NCBI RefSeq assembly: GCF_001270265.1
Contig: NZ_LGAP01000001.1
Span: 806,001 to 870,000, forward strand
Reading direction: 5' to 3'
Length of the DNA: 64,000 nt
Source: Ensifer adhaerens
Lineage (GTDB): Bacteria > Pseudomonadota > Alphaproteobacteria > Rhizobiales > Rhizobiaceae
This document shows, in pieces, positions 39,670 through 48,668 of this stretch. Made by a program: the position numbers and the translations under genes. The notes under the pieces were generated by a model. That model was not told the DNA's origin. It did no database searches and was given only the letters and a program-made list of their open reading frames with translations. The first letter of the stretch is position 1. Each line of letters begins with the position of its first letter.

Positions 39670-39697
39670 AAGGCCGGCCATTGCGCCGGCCTTTTTA
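39670..39697 (+). terminator. Intrinsic terminator between tyrS and the AsmA-like gene
   Basis: Stem AAGGCCGGC / GCCGGCCTT with loop CATTGC, followed by TTTTTATTG on the plus strand. On the minus strand the arms also end with A/T, and its right edge overlaps the AsmA-like stop codon region, so it may serve both convergent genes. Confidence 0.82.
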
Positions 39698-42600
39698 TTG
39701 AAACTCGAAAATGCTGCGGAAGACGCCGGGCGCGATGATCGAAAGCGGATTGATCGTCAGCTTCGGCTGGTTGAACGGGCCATTGAGCTTGAAGGTGATG
39801 CCGAGCAGGCCGCGGTCACGGCCATTGCCAAGCAGGACGCCGATCAACGGCAGCTCCCCAAAAATCCGGTTCAAGCCGTAGGCGGGCATGAAGGTGCCCG
39901 TCATGTCCATGATGCCGTTGCCGTCGCGCACGGTTCCCTGGAAGGTCGCGCCGACATCGGTCCCCCTGAGGACGCCGCCGTCGACCCGAATGGCGCTGCG
40001 ATCAAGCGCAAGCTGGGCAAAGCCGCGTTCGAAGCGTGCCGTGCTGACGTCGATATCACGGCGGACCGCCTGATTGAGGCTTCGTCCGTCCTGTCCCGCC
40101 GGCGTCGACACCATCGACTGCAGGCGTTGTTCGCCGACGAGCGAGAACTTGCGGATGTCGATCGAGCCGCGCCAGGACCGGCCGCCGCGATCACGCAGCT
40201 TCAGGTTCATGAGACCGCCGCGCATGTTGCTGTAGATATCTGCAAAGCGGGCAAGCGAACCGGCGTCGCCAGTGGTCAGTTCAAGCGTGTTGTCGGCGCC
40301 CGATTTGGCCAGCCGCGCCACCACCGCCTGGCCGCTGCCGGTCACCGCCGACAGATTGATGTCTTCGATCTGTCGGCCCCGTTCTGAATACACCAGGTTC
40401 ACATTCGACAGCACTTCGCCGTTGAAGCCGGCGACGCGACCGAGTTGGCCCTGGATGGTAATGTCGTCACCGCTGCCGCCGTTACCGTTCGCGCCGCTCT
40501 TCATCTGAGCAAGGATCGGACGGATGTCGGCGGCAGCGCCACTCAGCGTCACGACATGGACGCCCTTGCGGCGAGCGATGGCGACGTTGAAATCGTCACC
40601 CTGCGCCAGACGGACATTGGTGAGCTTTGCGCCGACCACGCCGGCGCCATCGACCTGCAGGCTGCCCCGTGCGCCGAAACCATCGCCGGCGATCGCAAAG
40701 TCCTTGATGGTTGTCACGCTGTCGCTGATGTCGGATGTGAAGCGCACCTCGGCGGGTATGCCTGCGCCTTTGTTCCAGCCGATCCAGGGCAGCGAGAGTT
40801 TGGCCCTGGTCAAATCGACGGTCACGTGCTGAACATCAGCCTCGTCGATCACCAGGTCTACGTCCATCGGGCCAAAGATGATCTTCGACAGGCCGGGTGT
40901 CAGCTTCTCCCGAGCTGCTTCATCGAGCGTCCCGCTGATTTCGCGTTTGCGCTTGACCTTCGATTTGCTGTCGACCGGTTCCGTGAGCGCGATCTTGACC
41001 TTTGCGCCTTCAACAACCGCATCGGCATCGAGAACCGCTTGCTCGTTGTCGATACGGAATGTGCCAGAAAGATTGGAGACGTCACGACCGGCGATCGGGC
41101 GCGTGACAGTGACGTCATCGAGCTGCATTTCCACCTGCCAGAGCGGCGGTGGCGGGTGCTGGTCGGTGACAAGGCCGAATCGGGCGCCGACCTGTGCCGT
41201 CAGTGGACCGGTAAAGTCGCCCGGCACGAACGGTGTCTTTTGCAGTGCCTGGATCGGCTTGTAGGTGACGAGTTCGGCGATCGCGTCTGCCTCACCGCCA
41301 ACTTCGATCTTCATCTCGGCGATCAGCGGCTTGGTGTAGACGTCAGGAATGATGAAGTCGCCACCGTTGAGTGCGACGGATCGACCGGAGGGGAAATAGG
41401 CCGCCCCCTGCTTTACGCCCACTTCCATGCGCTGGCCGCTCAGCTTGAACGTGCCCGACGTGTCGCGCAGCGGTGGTATCTCGCCGGCAATGTTGATCCG
41501 CGTGTCGTCGATGTTGAACGTGATGTTCAATTCTTTCTCGCCGAGCTTCAACTCGCCTTCGTTCTCGGCTATCCGCCCCTCCGCCACCGAAACCTCAATG
41601 CGCGCATCGGTGACCGCGCCGCCGAAGAGATTGCCGATCGCCCAGCGGCGGGCGCCCTTGGCGAGCCACCAGGGCCAAAGCTGCTTGACGGCTGTCGGCT
41701 CCATGCGATCGCTGATCGCGGCAAAGCTCACCTGCGGCGAAGTCTTGCCGAAGGCGACCGAAAGCGAGCCGAACATCGAACCGAGCGGGCTCGAAACGGC
41801 AAGCTGATCGAAGATCAGGCGGTGGCGCGCGTCGGAGGTGAAGCGGCCGGTCGCCTTCGCGTCGAAGATCAAAGGGCGCTCCGCAATGTCCTCCGGCGCG
41901 GAGCTGGCATTCTTGAACAGGAGATCGATGGCAAAACCCTGATCGGTTGCGCCGGCTGTTCTGTCGAGATCCTTCACCGCGCCGGTAAACGGGAAGATCG
42001 AGCGACCGATGTTGACGGTCGACGGCAGGATCTCGACGGAAGCACGCTCGAAGTCATAGGCGATATCCATCTGGGACGGATTGATCGTCGAAATCAATCC
42101 GCCGGCATGGAACGCGCCTTCCGATGTCTTGACCGCGACGCGAAGGTCAGGCTTGGCACCTTCAGCGGCGCGCGTTGCCGTGAGCGTCAATCCCGCCGTG
42201 GCGTCGATGCCGAAGGCGGCCTCCTTGCCGAAGGGGCCGTGGTAGAAGAAGGGTTTCAACGGAACGTTCGAGATTGCCGCTTCGAAGCCGGACATATGAC
42301 CCTTTGCACCAAGAGCGTTGGCGCTCAGATCGACATCGACTCCATCGACCGTGACGCTGCCTTTGACGTGCATGGAGCCATCGGCATCACGATTGAACTC
42401 TAGTTCCTTTGCATCGACCGGCACGACGCTGTCACGCGCACCAGCGACAGTGAAGGAGAAATTGGAAAGCAAGACCGTCTGGTCGCCACGCCCTGCCGCC
42501 ATCTGCGACATGCGATCGACATGGGCAAAAAGCTGCTCCAGCGCGTCGCCCACATCAGCGATCTTGATCTTCGTCAGGTCGATCGGCTCGCCGCGCGGCA

Positions 42601-43090
42601 GGAGGCCGGTGTCGAAATCGCCGCCTTCGGCTTCAAGGCGTGAAACCGCAATCCGGCCCGTCAGCAGCGCGAGAGGGTCGAGGGCAATGGATATCGAACT
42701 CAACTTTGCGACGGGCTGGCCGGATGCGGTTTCGCTCAGCGCCACTTCCCGCGCCTTCAGCGCCAAGGCACCGTTTGAGGTCATTCGGACGACGGTGCTG
42801 CCGACCTCGGCGCGATAGGCGCCGCCGAGTGCCGCGTTCAGCGCCGTGCGCGCTCGCGCGTTGAGTGTGCTATCGATAGCCCCGCTCTCGACGCCGGCGA
42901 TCAGGCTGGCTGCAATGATGAAGGCAAGCAGAGAGCCGCAAACCGCAATCTTGCTGAGAAAACGCAGGATCCCGCGTTTGTGTGGCGCATGCACGATGAC
43001 GGGTTCGTGTGCCTGCGCTGAGGGCAACGCATGCAACGCGACGATGTCTTTCTTGCGAAAGCCGACTTTTTCGCCGCGGATCTCACTCAT
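39695..43090 (-). CDS. Large AsmA/YhdP-like membrane-anchored protein (DUF3971)
   Basis: A 1131-residue protein with one N-terminal membrane helix (about 44-66, FLSKIAVCGSLLAFIIAASLIAG) after a 40-residue cytoplasmic leader. A very long periplasmic beta-rich region follows, with repeating amphipathic strands. The DUF3971 segment is around residues 480-800 (AISDRMEPTAVKQLWPWWLAKGARRWAIGNLFGGAVTD) and the AsmA-like C-terminal segment is GTFMPAYGLNRIFGELPLIGVLLGNGRDRGLLGITFKLNGPFNQPKLTINPLS. This matches the YhdP/TamB/AsmA superfamily, thought to form bridges that carry phospholipids to the outer membrane. The ATG at 43090 has GGAGGG 11 bases before it; a TTG at 43156 is an alternative. Confidence 0.88.
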   Translation of the reverse strand: MSEIRGEKVGFRKKDIVALHALPSAQAHEPVIVHAPHKRGILRFLSKIAVCGSLLAFIIAASLIAGVESGAIDSTLNARARTALNAALGGAYRAEVGSTVVRMTSNGALALKAREVALSETASGQPVAKLSSISIALDPLALLTGRIAVSRLEAEGGDFDTGLLPRGEPIDLTKIKIADVGDALEQLFAHVDRMSQMAAGRGDQTVLLSNFSFTVAGARDSVVPVDAKELEFNRDADGSMHVKGSVTVDGVDVDLSANALGAKGHMSGFEAAISNVPLKPFFYHGPFGKEAAFGIDATAGLTLTATRAAEGAKPDLRVAVKTSEGAFHAGGLISTINPSQMDIAYDFERASVEILPSTVNIGRSIFPFTGAVKDLDRTAGATDQGFAIDLLFKNASSAPEDIAERPLIFDAKATGRFTSDARHRLIFDQLAVSSPLGSMFGSLSVAFGKTSPQVSFAAISDRMEPTAVKQLWPWWLAKGARRWAIGNLFGGAVTDARIEVSVAEGRIAENEGELKLGEKELNITFNIDDTRINIAGEIPPLRDTSGTFKLSGQRMEVGVKQGAAYFPSGRSVALNGGDFIIPDVYTKPLIAEMKIEVGGEADAIAELVTYKPIQALQKTPFVPGDFTGPLTAQVGARFGLVTDQHPPPPLWQVEMQLDDVTVTRPIAGRDVSNLSGTFRIDNEQAVLDADAVVEGAKVKIALTEPVDSKSKVKRKREISGTLDEAAREKLTPGLSKIIFGPMDVDLVIDEADVQHVTVDLTRAKLSLPWIGWNKGAGIPAEVRFTSDISDSVTTIKDFAIAGDGFGARGSLQVDGAGVVGAKLTNVRLAQGDDFNVAIARRKGVHVVTLSGAAADIRPILAQMKSGANGNGGSGDDITIQGQLGRVAGFNGEVLSNVNLVYSERGRQIEDINLSAVTGSGQAVVARLAKSGADNTLELTTGDAGSLARFADIYSNMRGGLMNLKLRDRGGRSWRGSIDIRKFSLVGEQRLQSMVSTPAGQDGRSLNQAVRRDIDVSTARFERGFAQLALDRSAIRVDGGVLRGTDVGATFQGTVRDGNGIMDMTGTFMPAYGLNRIFGELPLIGVLLGNGRDRGLLGITFKLNGPFNQPKLTINPLSIIAPGVFRSIFEFQ

Positions 43091-43414
43091 CGGCGCGGAC
43101 GCCCTCCGGTTCAGTACGGGAAAGCCCGCCTCTCCCGTCGATGCATCATGCGGCAACGGGTCGACGGATCATTTTCACCGTCACGTAGACCACATCTGGC
43201 CGGACGGTGTCATCACGTCTTACCGACCATGCTGTGGAAAGCATTCACACATCCGCGGGTTTCGCGTGTGTGAATGCTGGGCAAAGGGTCCTATCGACGT
43301 TACCCGTCCGGAACCTGTCAAATCTAGCACAAATCCGCTGGACGGAGGTCGCCGATTCTCGGTATGCCCTAGCCGGCGATTGTCCGCAAAACTTGGCGCA
43401 AGGAAGGTTTATTC
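43091..43414. other. Divergent intergenic region with an 11-bp hairpin
   Basis: This region separates the AsmA-like gene and bcp. It contains GCATTCACACA (43241-43251) and its perfect inverted copy TGTGTGAATGC (43267-43277) around CGCGGG-rich loop bases. The dyad could be an operator or an RNA hairpin; no T run follows. I see no gene here. Confidence 0.45.
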
Positions 43415-43882
43415 ATGGCAGGCCTTACTCCCGGAGAACTCGCTCCCGACTTCACGCTTCCCCGTGACGGCGGCGGCACGATCTCACTTTCGGCCCTGCG
43501 CGGGCGCCCGGTCGTGTTGTTCTTCTACCCGAAGGACGACACCAAAAGTTGCACGCTGGAGGCGATCTCCTTCACCGAGCTTGCCCCGGAATTTGCCGTA
43601 GCCGGCGTCGAGCTGATCGGGCTCTCGCCCGATTCGGTGAAACGTCACGACCGCTTCGCCAAGAAGTACGACCTCGCGGTGACCCTTGCTGCCGATGAGG
43701 AGAAATCCGTGGTCAACGCCTACGGCCTCTGGGTGGAAAAGAGCCTTTATGGCCGCAAGTATATGGGCGTTGAACGCACCACCTTCCTCATTGCCGCCGA
43801 CGGCCGGATCGCGCGCGTCTGGGAAAAGGTCAAGGTCAACGGCCACGCCAATGAAGTGCTCGAGGCCGCCAGGGCGCTCTGA
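43415..43882 (+). CDS. bcp: Bcp-type peroxiredoxin
   Basis: Thiol peroxidase of the Bcp/PrxQ family, 155 residues. Opening GLTPGELAPDFTLPRDGGG and the strand VVLFFYPKDDTKSCTLEAISF are typical, with the peroxidatic Cys at about residue 46, and the family's GVERTTFLIAADGRIARVWEKVKVNGHANEVL end. The active-site segment is unusual: most Bcp proteins have DDTPGCTxEAC with a second Cys five residues on, whereas here the motif is KSCT and the resolving Cys is replaced (LEAISF). It should work as a one-Cys type using an external thiol. ATG 43415 follows AAGGAAGG. It is followed at once by the DUF455 gene. Confidence 0.93.
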   Translation: MAGLTPGELAPDFTLPRDGGGTISLSALRGRPVVLFFYPKDDTKSCTLEAISFTELAPEFAVAGVELIGLSPDSVKRHDRFAKKYDLAVTLAADEEKSVVNAYGLWVEKSLYGRKYMGVERTTFLIAADGRIARVWEKVKVNGHANEVLEAARAL

Positions 43883-44734
43883 GTGAAAAACGAAGAGACC
43901 GAGATGACGACGCTTCCCACGTTCCACAGCCTGCGCGGCGCTGCCGTCGAGGCGATCAGCGCTGCGGATCTCGCCGCCAAGACCGAACTGGCGCAGGAAG
44001 CCGCCCGGCGCTGGCAGCGCCGCACCCTGTCGCTGCGTTCGCCGCTCGACCGACCCGTTCCGCTTCGGCCGGGACGGCCGGAAAAACCTGTTCTGACGCC
44101 GCCCACCCAGGCAAAGAAACGCTCGCTCGGCTCGCTCAAGGGCCGGATCGCGCTGCTGCATTCGATCGCCCATATCGAACTCAATGCCGTCGACCTCGCG
44201 CTCGATATCGTCGCGCGCTTCGCGTCCGAATCAGTACCGAACTCGTTTTTCGATGGATGGATGAAGGTTGCATTCGAGGAGGCCAAGCACTTCCGCATGG
44301 TTCGCCAGCGCCTGAACGACCTTGGCGCCGACTATGGCGACCTGCCTGCCCATGACGGACTTTGGCAGGCCGCCCACGATACCCGTAACGACCTGACCGC
44401 CAGGCTTGCCGTCGTCCCGCTGATCCTGGAGGCGCGCGGGCTCGACGTGACACCGGCCCTGCAGGCGCGCATGCGCGAGACTGGAGACTTCGAGACCGCC
44501 GCGGTGCTCGACGTCATCTACGAGGACGAGAAAGGCCATGTGGCGGTCGGTGCCAAATGGTTCCGCTTCCTCTGCGCGCGGGAAAGGAAGGATCCGGCGG
44601 CGACCTTCCAGCAGCTTGTCCGCGCCAACTTTCGCGGTCCGCTCAAGGCACCGTTCAACGACATTGCCCGGGCGGAAGCCGGACTAACTCCTTCCTTCTA
44701 CCGCTCGATGACCGCGTCGACCAACCTCTCGTAG
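43883..44734 (+). CDS. DUF455 ferritin-like protein
   Basis: A 283-residue DUF455 protein with a predicted di-iron four-helix bundle. HSIAHIELNAVDLALDIVARF supplies a Glu/His pair, FFDGWMKVAFEEAKHFRMV a second (E-E-x-x-H), and VLDVIYEDEKGHVAVGAKWF a third (E-x-x-H). These spaced acids and histidines are what a carboxylate-bridged iron site needs. The N-terminal 90 residues are Ala/Arg-rich and variable. The GTG at 43883 immediately follows the bcp stop; an ATG at 43904 is equally possible. The pairing with a peroxiredoxin suggests an oxidative-stress or iron context, but the reaction is unknown. Confidence 0.88.
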   Translation: MKNEETEMTTLPTFHSLRGAAVEAISAADLAAKTELAQEAARRWQRRTLSLRSPLDRPVPLRPGRPEKPVLTPPTQAKKRSLGSLKGRIALLHSIAHIELNAVDLALDIVARFASESVPNSFFDGWMKVAFEEAKHFRMVRQRLNDLGADYGDLPAHDGLWQAAHDTRNDLTARLAVVPLILEARGLDVTPALQARMRETGDFETAAVLDVIYEDEKGHVAVGAKWFRFLCARERKDPAATFQQLVRANFRGPLKAPFNDIARAEAGLTPSFYRSMTASTNLS

Positions 44735-44822
44735 CGCGAGCACTCAACCAAATATTAACCCTAACGAAGTGTAATGCCCGTCAAGCAATGCGAGACAATT
44801 CGCAGATGGCGGGAGTGGTGGA

Positions 44823-46154
44823 GTGTCTGAACGTTCGGCAAATCGCACCTTCGGAAAGCGCGCGCAGAATCACGTCCTGATCCTGGCGAGCGGCGACAAG
44901 GTTCGCCATATGACCGTGCGTCCATGGATGGCGGCCCTTGCCGTTTCCGCAGCCGGCGTCTTCAGCATCGGTTATCTCGCCGCCACATCCTACCTCGTTC
45001 TTCGCGACGACCTGATCGGGGGAACGATCGCCCGTCAGGCACGCATGCAGCACGAATACGAAGACCGAATCACCGCGTTGCGGGCCCAGGTCGATCGCGT
45101 GACGAGCCGGCAGTTGCTTGATCAGCAGGTGGTCGAAGAGAAGGTCGAAAAACTGCTTCAGCAACAGCAGGCGCTTTCCTCTCGCAACGGCAAACTTGGT
45201 GCGCTGATCGAACGGGCGGAAAATTCGGGCCTGTCGACCGATTTCACTCCGCCGGCAGAGGCTGAACCCCTCGCCTACGAAAAACGTGCCGACGCCACCG
45301 GCGGCGTGCGGGCGATCGAAAAGCTGATGGGGCTGAGCCGCGCGCAGGGTGCCGCACCCGCCCGGGTTGCGGCGCTTGCCTATGCCCGGCCCGCGGCCGG
45401 CGAAAGCACCTCAGACCGCGCCGATAGGCTCTTTTCGAAAGTGACGCTCTCGCTGAAGGACGTAGAGCGCGATCAGATGGAACGGCTTGAGCAGCTGATG
45501 GATGGGGCAGCAAAGACGTCTGAGGCGATCCGCAAGATCGTCGGTCGCACAGGCGTTGTCCTTCCGGAAAATGACGTCGCCGATCTGGCGCCCTCCGATG
45601 AAACCACCGGTTCCACCGATACGGCAATCGGCGGCCCGTTTGTCGAGCCCGTGAATGACGACGGCTTCGGCCGGTCGCTTGCCGCGCTCGACTCGGCCCT
45701 TGTCGAGCTTGAGCAGACCCGGGCTCAGGTCCGCGAACTGCCATTCGGAAACCCGTCGCCGGCAAGCGATATCACCAGCGACTTCGGCAACAGGCTCGAT
45801 CCCTTTCTCGGACGGTTGGCGCTGCACGCCGGCATCGACTTTCGTGCCACGGTCGGCACCCGCATCCGTGCAGCGGCTCCGGGCACCGTCACCAATGCCG
45901 GCCTGACGGGTGGCTATGGAAACATGGTCGAGATCGATCATGGCAACGGCGTTGCCAGCCGCTACGCCCATCTCTCGACGGTTTTGGTCAAGGTCGGTGA
46001 CAGGATCAAGGCCGGTGACGTCGTTGCCAAGTCCGGCAACACTGGTCGTTCGACAGGTCCTCATTTGCACTATGAGATCCGGCTGAACGGTCAGGCGGTC
46101 GATCCCATGCGGTTTCTCAACGCCGGCAGCAAGCTCGCCAGCTATATGAAATGA
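44823..46154 (+). CDS. M23-family (LytM) peptidase
   Basis: A 443-residue, probably inner-membrane-anchored cell-wall endopeptidase or amidase activator. The membrane helix is at about 33-57 (PWMAALAVSAAGVFSIGYLAATSYL). A coiled coil follows (about 70-125, EYEDRITALRAQVDRV...VVEEKVEKLLQQQQAL), then a linker. The LytM domain at about 315-430 has ITSDFGNRLDPFLGRLALHAGIDF with the first zinc ligands H and D, then YGNMVEIDHGNGVASRYAHLS and GPHLHYEIRLNG. All zinc-binding residues are kept, so it may be an active endopeptidase. GTG 44823 follows GGGAG. A TTAACC CtrA-like half-site occurs about 70 bases upstream. Confidence 0.92.
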   Translation: MSERSANRTFGKRAQNHVLILASGDKVRHMTVRPWMAALAVSAAGVFSIGYLAATSYLVLRDDLIGGTIARQARMQHEYEDRITALRAQVDRVTSRQLLDQQVVEEKVEKLLQQQQALSSRNGKLGALIERAENSGLSTDFTPPAEAEPLAYEKRADATGGVRAIEKLMGLSRAQGAAPARVAALAYARPAAGESTSDRADRLFSKVTLSLKDVERDQMERLEQLMDGAAKTSEAIRKIVGRTGVVLPENDVADLAPSDETTGSTDTAIGGPFVEPVNDDGFGRSLAALDSALVELEQTRAQVRELPFGNPSPASDITSDFGNRLDPFLGRLALHAGIDFRATVGTRIRAAAPGTVTNAGLTGGYGNMVEIDHGNGVASRYAHLSTVLVKVGDRIKAGDVVAKSGNTGRSTGPHLHYEIRLNGQAVDPMRFLNAGSKLASYMK

Positions 46155-46352
46155 GCGTCCCGTCGGTGCGTTCGGTCGGCGCTACTTGACAAGAAACACA
46201 ACAGATTCGTTGCCGTTCACCTTTTCCTGCTTCAACGTGCTGGATTTCTTGACTTTCGACGGCATTCGGCTTAAGAGCCCGGCCACGCGGTGGTGTGTTT
46301 TCCACCGATCGAGCAGTGTTCTTATCGAACCGGAACGGAAACAGATTTCCCT

Positions 46353-47861
46353 TTGACCAATTTTGCTGACCTTGGCCTTAGCCAAAAAGTTCTCTCCGCA
46401 GTTACCGATGCGGGCTACACAATCCCGACCCCGATCCAGGCTGGTGCCATTCCCCCGGCACTCCAGCGCCGCGATATTCTCGGCATCGCGCAGACGGGAA
46501 CAGGCAAGACGGCCTCTTTCGTGTTGCCGATGCTGACCCTGCTCGAAAAGGGTCGTGCACGTGCGCGCATGCCGCGCACGCTGATTCTGGAGCCGACGCG
46601 TGAACTGGCTGCCCAGGTCGCTGAGAACTTCGACAAGTACGGCAAGAACCACAAGCTCAACATCGCGCTTCTGATCGGCGGCGTCTCGTTCGACGAACAG
46701 GATCGCAAGCTGGAGCGCGGCGCCGATGTGCTGATCTGCACGCCCGGCCGCCTGCTCGACCATTTCGAGCGCGGCAAGCTCTTGATGAGCGGCGTCGAGA
46801 TCCTGGTCATCGACGAAGCTGACCGCATGCTCGACATGGGCTTCATTCCTGATATCGAGCGCATCGCCAAGATGATCCCGTTCACGCGCCAGACGCTGTT
46901 CTTCTCGGCAACCATGCCGCCGGAGATCCAGAAGCTTGCCGACCGCTTCCTGCAGAACCCGGAACGGGTCGAAGTTGCCCGCCCGGCGTCCACGGCCCAG
47001 ACTGTGACGCAGCGCTTCGTTGCGACGCACGCGAAGGATTATGAAAAGCGTGCTGTGCTGCGTGACCTGATCCGCGCCCAGGACGAGCTGAAGAACGCCA
47101 TCATCTTCTGCAATCGCAAGAAGGATGTCGCCGACCTCTTCCGGTCGCTCGAGCGTCATGGCTTCTCGGTCGGCGCTTTGCATGGCGACATGGATCAGCG
47201 CTCGCGCATGGCCATGCTTGCCGGCTTCAAGGATAACAATATCACACTGCTCGTTGCATCCGATGTTGCTGCCCGCGGCCTCGACATTCCCGATGTCAGT
47301 CATGTCTTTAACTTCGACGTACCGATCCACGCGGAGGACTATGTTCACCGCATCGGCCGCACCGGCCGTGCCGGCCGCTCCGGCGCGTCGTTCACGCTGG
47401 TGACCAAGCGCGACACGAAGTTCTCCGACGCCATCGAGAAGCTGATCGGCCAGAAGGTCGAATGGCTGAACGGCGATCTCTCGAACCTTCCCGAGCCGAT
47501 GGAAAGCCACGACACCGGTCGCCGTGACCGCGGTCGCGACGGTCGCAAGGACCGTAAAAAAGATGGGGACCGTGCACCGCGAGGCCGTTCCGATCACAAA
47601 ACAGATACGGTTCGTGCCGATAGTGAGGCCGAAATCGAAGCAGTCGTCGAAAGGGTAGAATCGGTGAAACCGGCACGCAACGCAGAGACAAAGCAGAGCA
47701 ACGGCCACCGTCCGGAACGCCCGGTCCGCGCGGCAAACCCTGCGAATGACGACAACCGCGACCGCCGCAATCGCCACCGTCGCGACCACGACGACGGCCC
47801 GACGCCCGTCGGTTTCGGTGACGAAATCCCCGCATTCATGCTGATCGCCGGCAAGGCCTGA
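46353..47861 (+). CDS. rhlE: DEAD-box RNA helicase (RhlE-like)
   Basis: A 502-residue ATP-dependent RNA helicase. Motifs in order are the Q motif (GYTIPTPIQAGAIP), Walker A AQTGTGKT (46-53), PTREL, GG, TPGR, DEAD at about 152 (VIDEADRMLDMGF), SAT (FFSATMPP), ARGLD and HRIGRTGRAG. From about residue 385 the C-terminal tail is Arg/Asp/Lys-rich and low-complexity (DRGRDGRKDRKKDGDRAPRGR), typical for RNA contact and degradosome binding. TTG 46353 is the proposed start (TTG-Thr-Asn-Phe), giving the family N terminus FADLGLSQKVL; an in-frame start at 46290 adds non-homologous residues. The next gene, a Nudix hydrolase, follows eight bases on. Confidence 0.93.
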   Translation: MTNFADLGLSQKVLSAVTDAGYTIPTPIQAGAIPPALQRRDILGIAQTGTGKTASFVLPMLTLLEKGRARARMPRTLILEPTRELAAQVAENFDKYGKNHKLNIALLIGGVSFDEQDRKLERGADVLICTPGRLLDHFERGKLLMSGVEILVIDEADRMLDMGFIPDIERIAKMIPFTRQTLFFSATMPPEIQKLADRFLQNPERVEVARPASTAQTVTQRFVATHAKDYEKRAVLRDLIRAQDELKNAIIFCNRKKDVADLFRSLERHGFSVGALHGDMDQRSRMAMLAGFKDNNITLLVASDVAARGLDIPDVSHVFNFDVPIHAEDYVHRIGRTGRAGRSGASFTLVTKRDTKFSDAIEKLIGQKVEWLNGDLSNLPEPMESHDTGRRDRGRDGRKDRKKDGDRAPRGRSDHKTDTVRADSEAEIEAVVERVESVKPARNAETKQSNGHRPERPVRAANPANDDNRDRRNRHRRDHDDGPTPVGFGDEIPAFMLIAGKA

Positions 47862-47869
47862 TCCAACCC

Positions 47870-48307
47870 ATGGGTCGGCCAGGCATCGACTTTCCGGGCT
47901 TCGGCTGCGGACTAGCGATCATGCGCGACGGCAAGCTGTTGTTGTGCAAGCGTCTGAAGGCGCCTGAGGCCGGCCACTGGAACATTGTGGGCGGCAAGGT
48001 CGACCACATGGAGCGCAGCGAACTTGCTGCGCGCCGTGAGGCGGAAGAGGAAAGCGGTCTGTCGATCCGTTCGATCCGCTTTCTCTGCCTCAGCGAACAA
48101 CTGATCGAAGCGGATCGTCAGCACTGGATCTCGATGATCTACGTCACCGACGAGTTTTCGGGCGAACCGCAACTGACCGAACCGGACAAGCTGTCCGACA
48201 TCGGCTGGTACGATCTCGATGCCCTGCCCCAGCCGCTTTCGCGCTTTGCCGCCGATGCCGTCCGTGCCATCCGGGCGCAGACAAGGTCGCTGGTCAGCGC
48301 CAACTAA
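47870..48307 (+). CDS. Nudix hydrolase
   Basis: A 145-residue Nudix protein that would hydrolyse a nucleoside diphosphate linked to another moiety. The Nudix box is complete: GGKVDHMERSELAARREAEE followed by ESGL, with the G-x5-E-x7-REUxEExGU spacing at about residues 43-66. N-terminal GFGCGLAIMRDGKLLLCKRLKAP and the W in HWNIVGG are as usual. ATG 47870 lies eight bases after the helicase stop codon, so the two are probably co-transcribed. The substrate is not predictable. A role in housecleaning of nucleotides or RNA 5' ends is possible given the helicase neighbour, but only as inference. Confidence 0.92.
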   Translation: MGRPGIDFPGFGCGLAIMRDGKLLLCKRLKAPEAGHWNIVGGKVDHMERSELAARREAEEESGLSIRSIRFLCLSEQLIEADRQHWISMIYVTDEFSGEPQLTEPDKLSDIGWYDLDALPQPLSRFAADAVRAIRAQTRSLVSAN

Positions 48308-48346
48308 ACCTCGTTTGTCGATTGAGCCAGATATCCTTAAGCCAGT

Positions 48347-48664
48347 CTATTTCTTGGCCCGCAACGCGGCCTCATAGGCAAGCCTGACCCATCGCGCCAT
48401 TTCATCCGGATCATCGTACGCCTCTTCCGGGATGCTCCAGTAGGGCATCCTCACCGGTTTTCCCTTGCCGTCATAGGCCCATTGCCGGGATCCGGCCGCC
48501 TCGAAGGCTGGGCCCGTCTTGTCGTCGCCCTTCAGTAGAATTTCGCCGTCGACTTCAAGCGCGAAGATAATGCCTTCGAAATAGATGCCCTTGCCGCCGA
48601 ACATGCGTTTGATGGTCACCGGCCCGAGCGTTTCGAACATCTCTTCGATTGCGGCATTGTCCAC
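48347..48664 (-). CDS. TfoX N-terminal-domain protein
   Basis: A 105-residue protein consisting only of the TfoX N-terminal domain. The motif order is IEEMFETLGPVTIKRMFGGKGIYFEGIIFALEVDGEILLKGDD..., with the conserved RxMFGGxGxY loop and a WAYDGKGKPVRMPYWSIPEEA end. Full TfoX/Sxy regulates competence, but stand-alone N-domains are common and lack a known role. The start is GTG at 48664, preceded by GGAGGAG at seven bases; that site is inside the end of the preceding gene, which stops at 48669. It is the last gene of the molybdenum-hydroxylase maturation operon by position, with no obvious functional link. Confidence 0.88.
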   Translation of the reverse strand: MDNAAIEEMFETLGPVTIKRMFGGKGIYFEGIIFALEVDGEILLKGDDKTGPAFEAAGSRQWAYDGKGKPVRMPYWSIPEEAYDDPDEMARWVRLAYEAALRAKK

Positions 48665-48668
48665 GCGT

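Noticed and set aside
44750-44765. TTAACCCTAACG upstream of the M23 peptidase as a CtrA site.
   Set aside because: Only one TTAA half is present; the full TTAA-N7-TTAA pattern is not met, so it is noted only as a half-site.
46182-47789. A 535-codon minus-strand frame opposite the DEAD-box helicase gene.
   Set aside because: Shadow of the helicase coding strand; composition is low-complexity Val/Ala/Arg with no recognisable domain.
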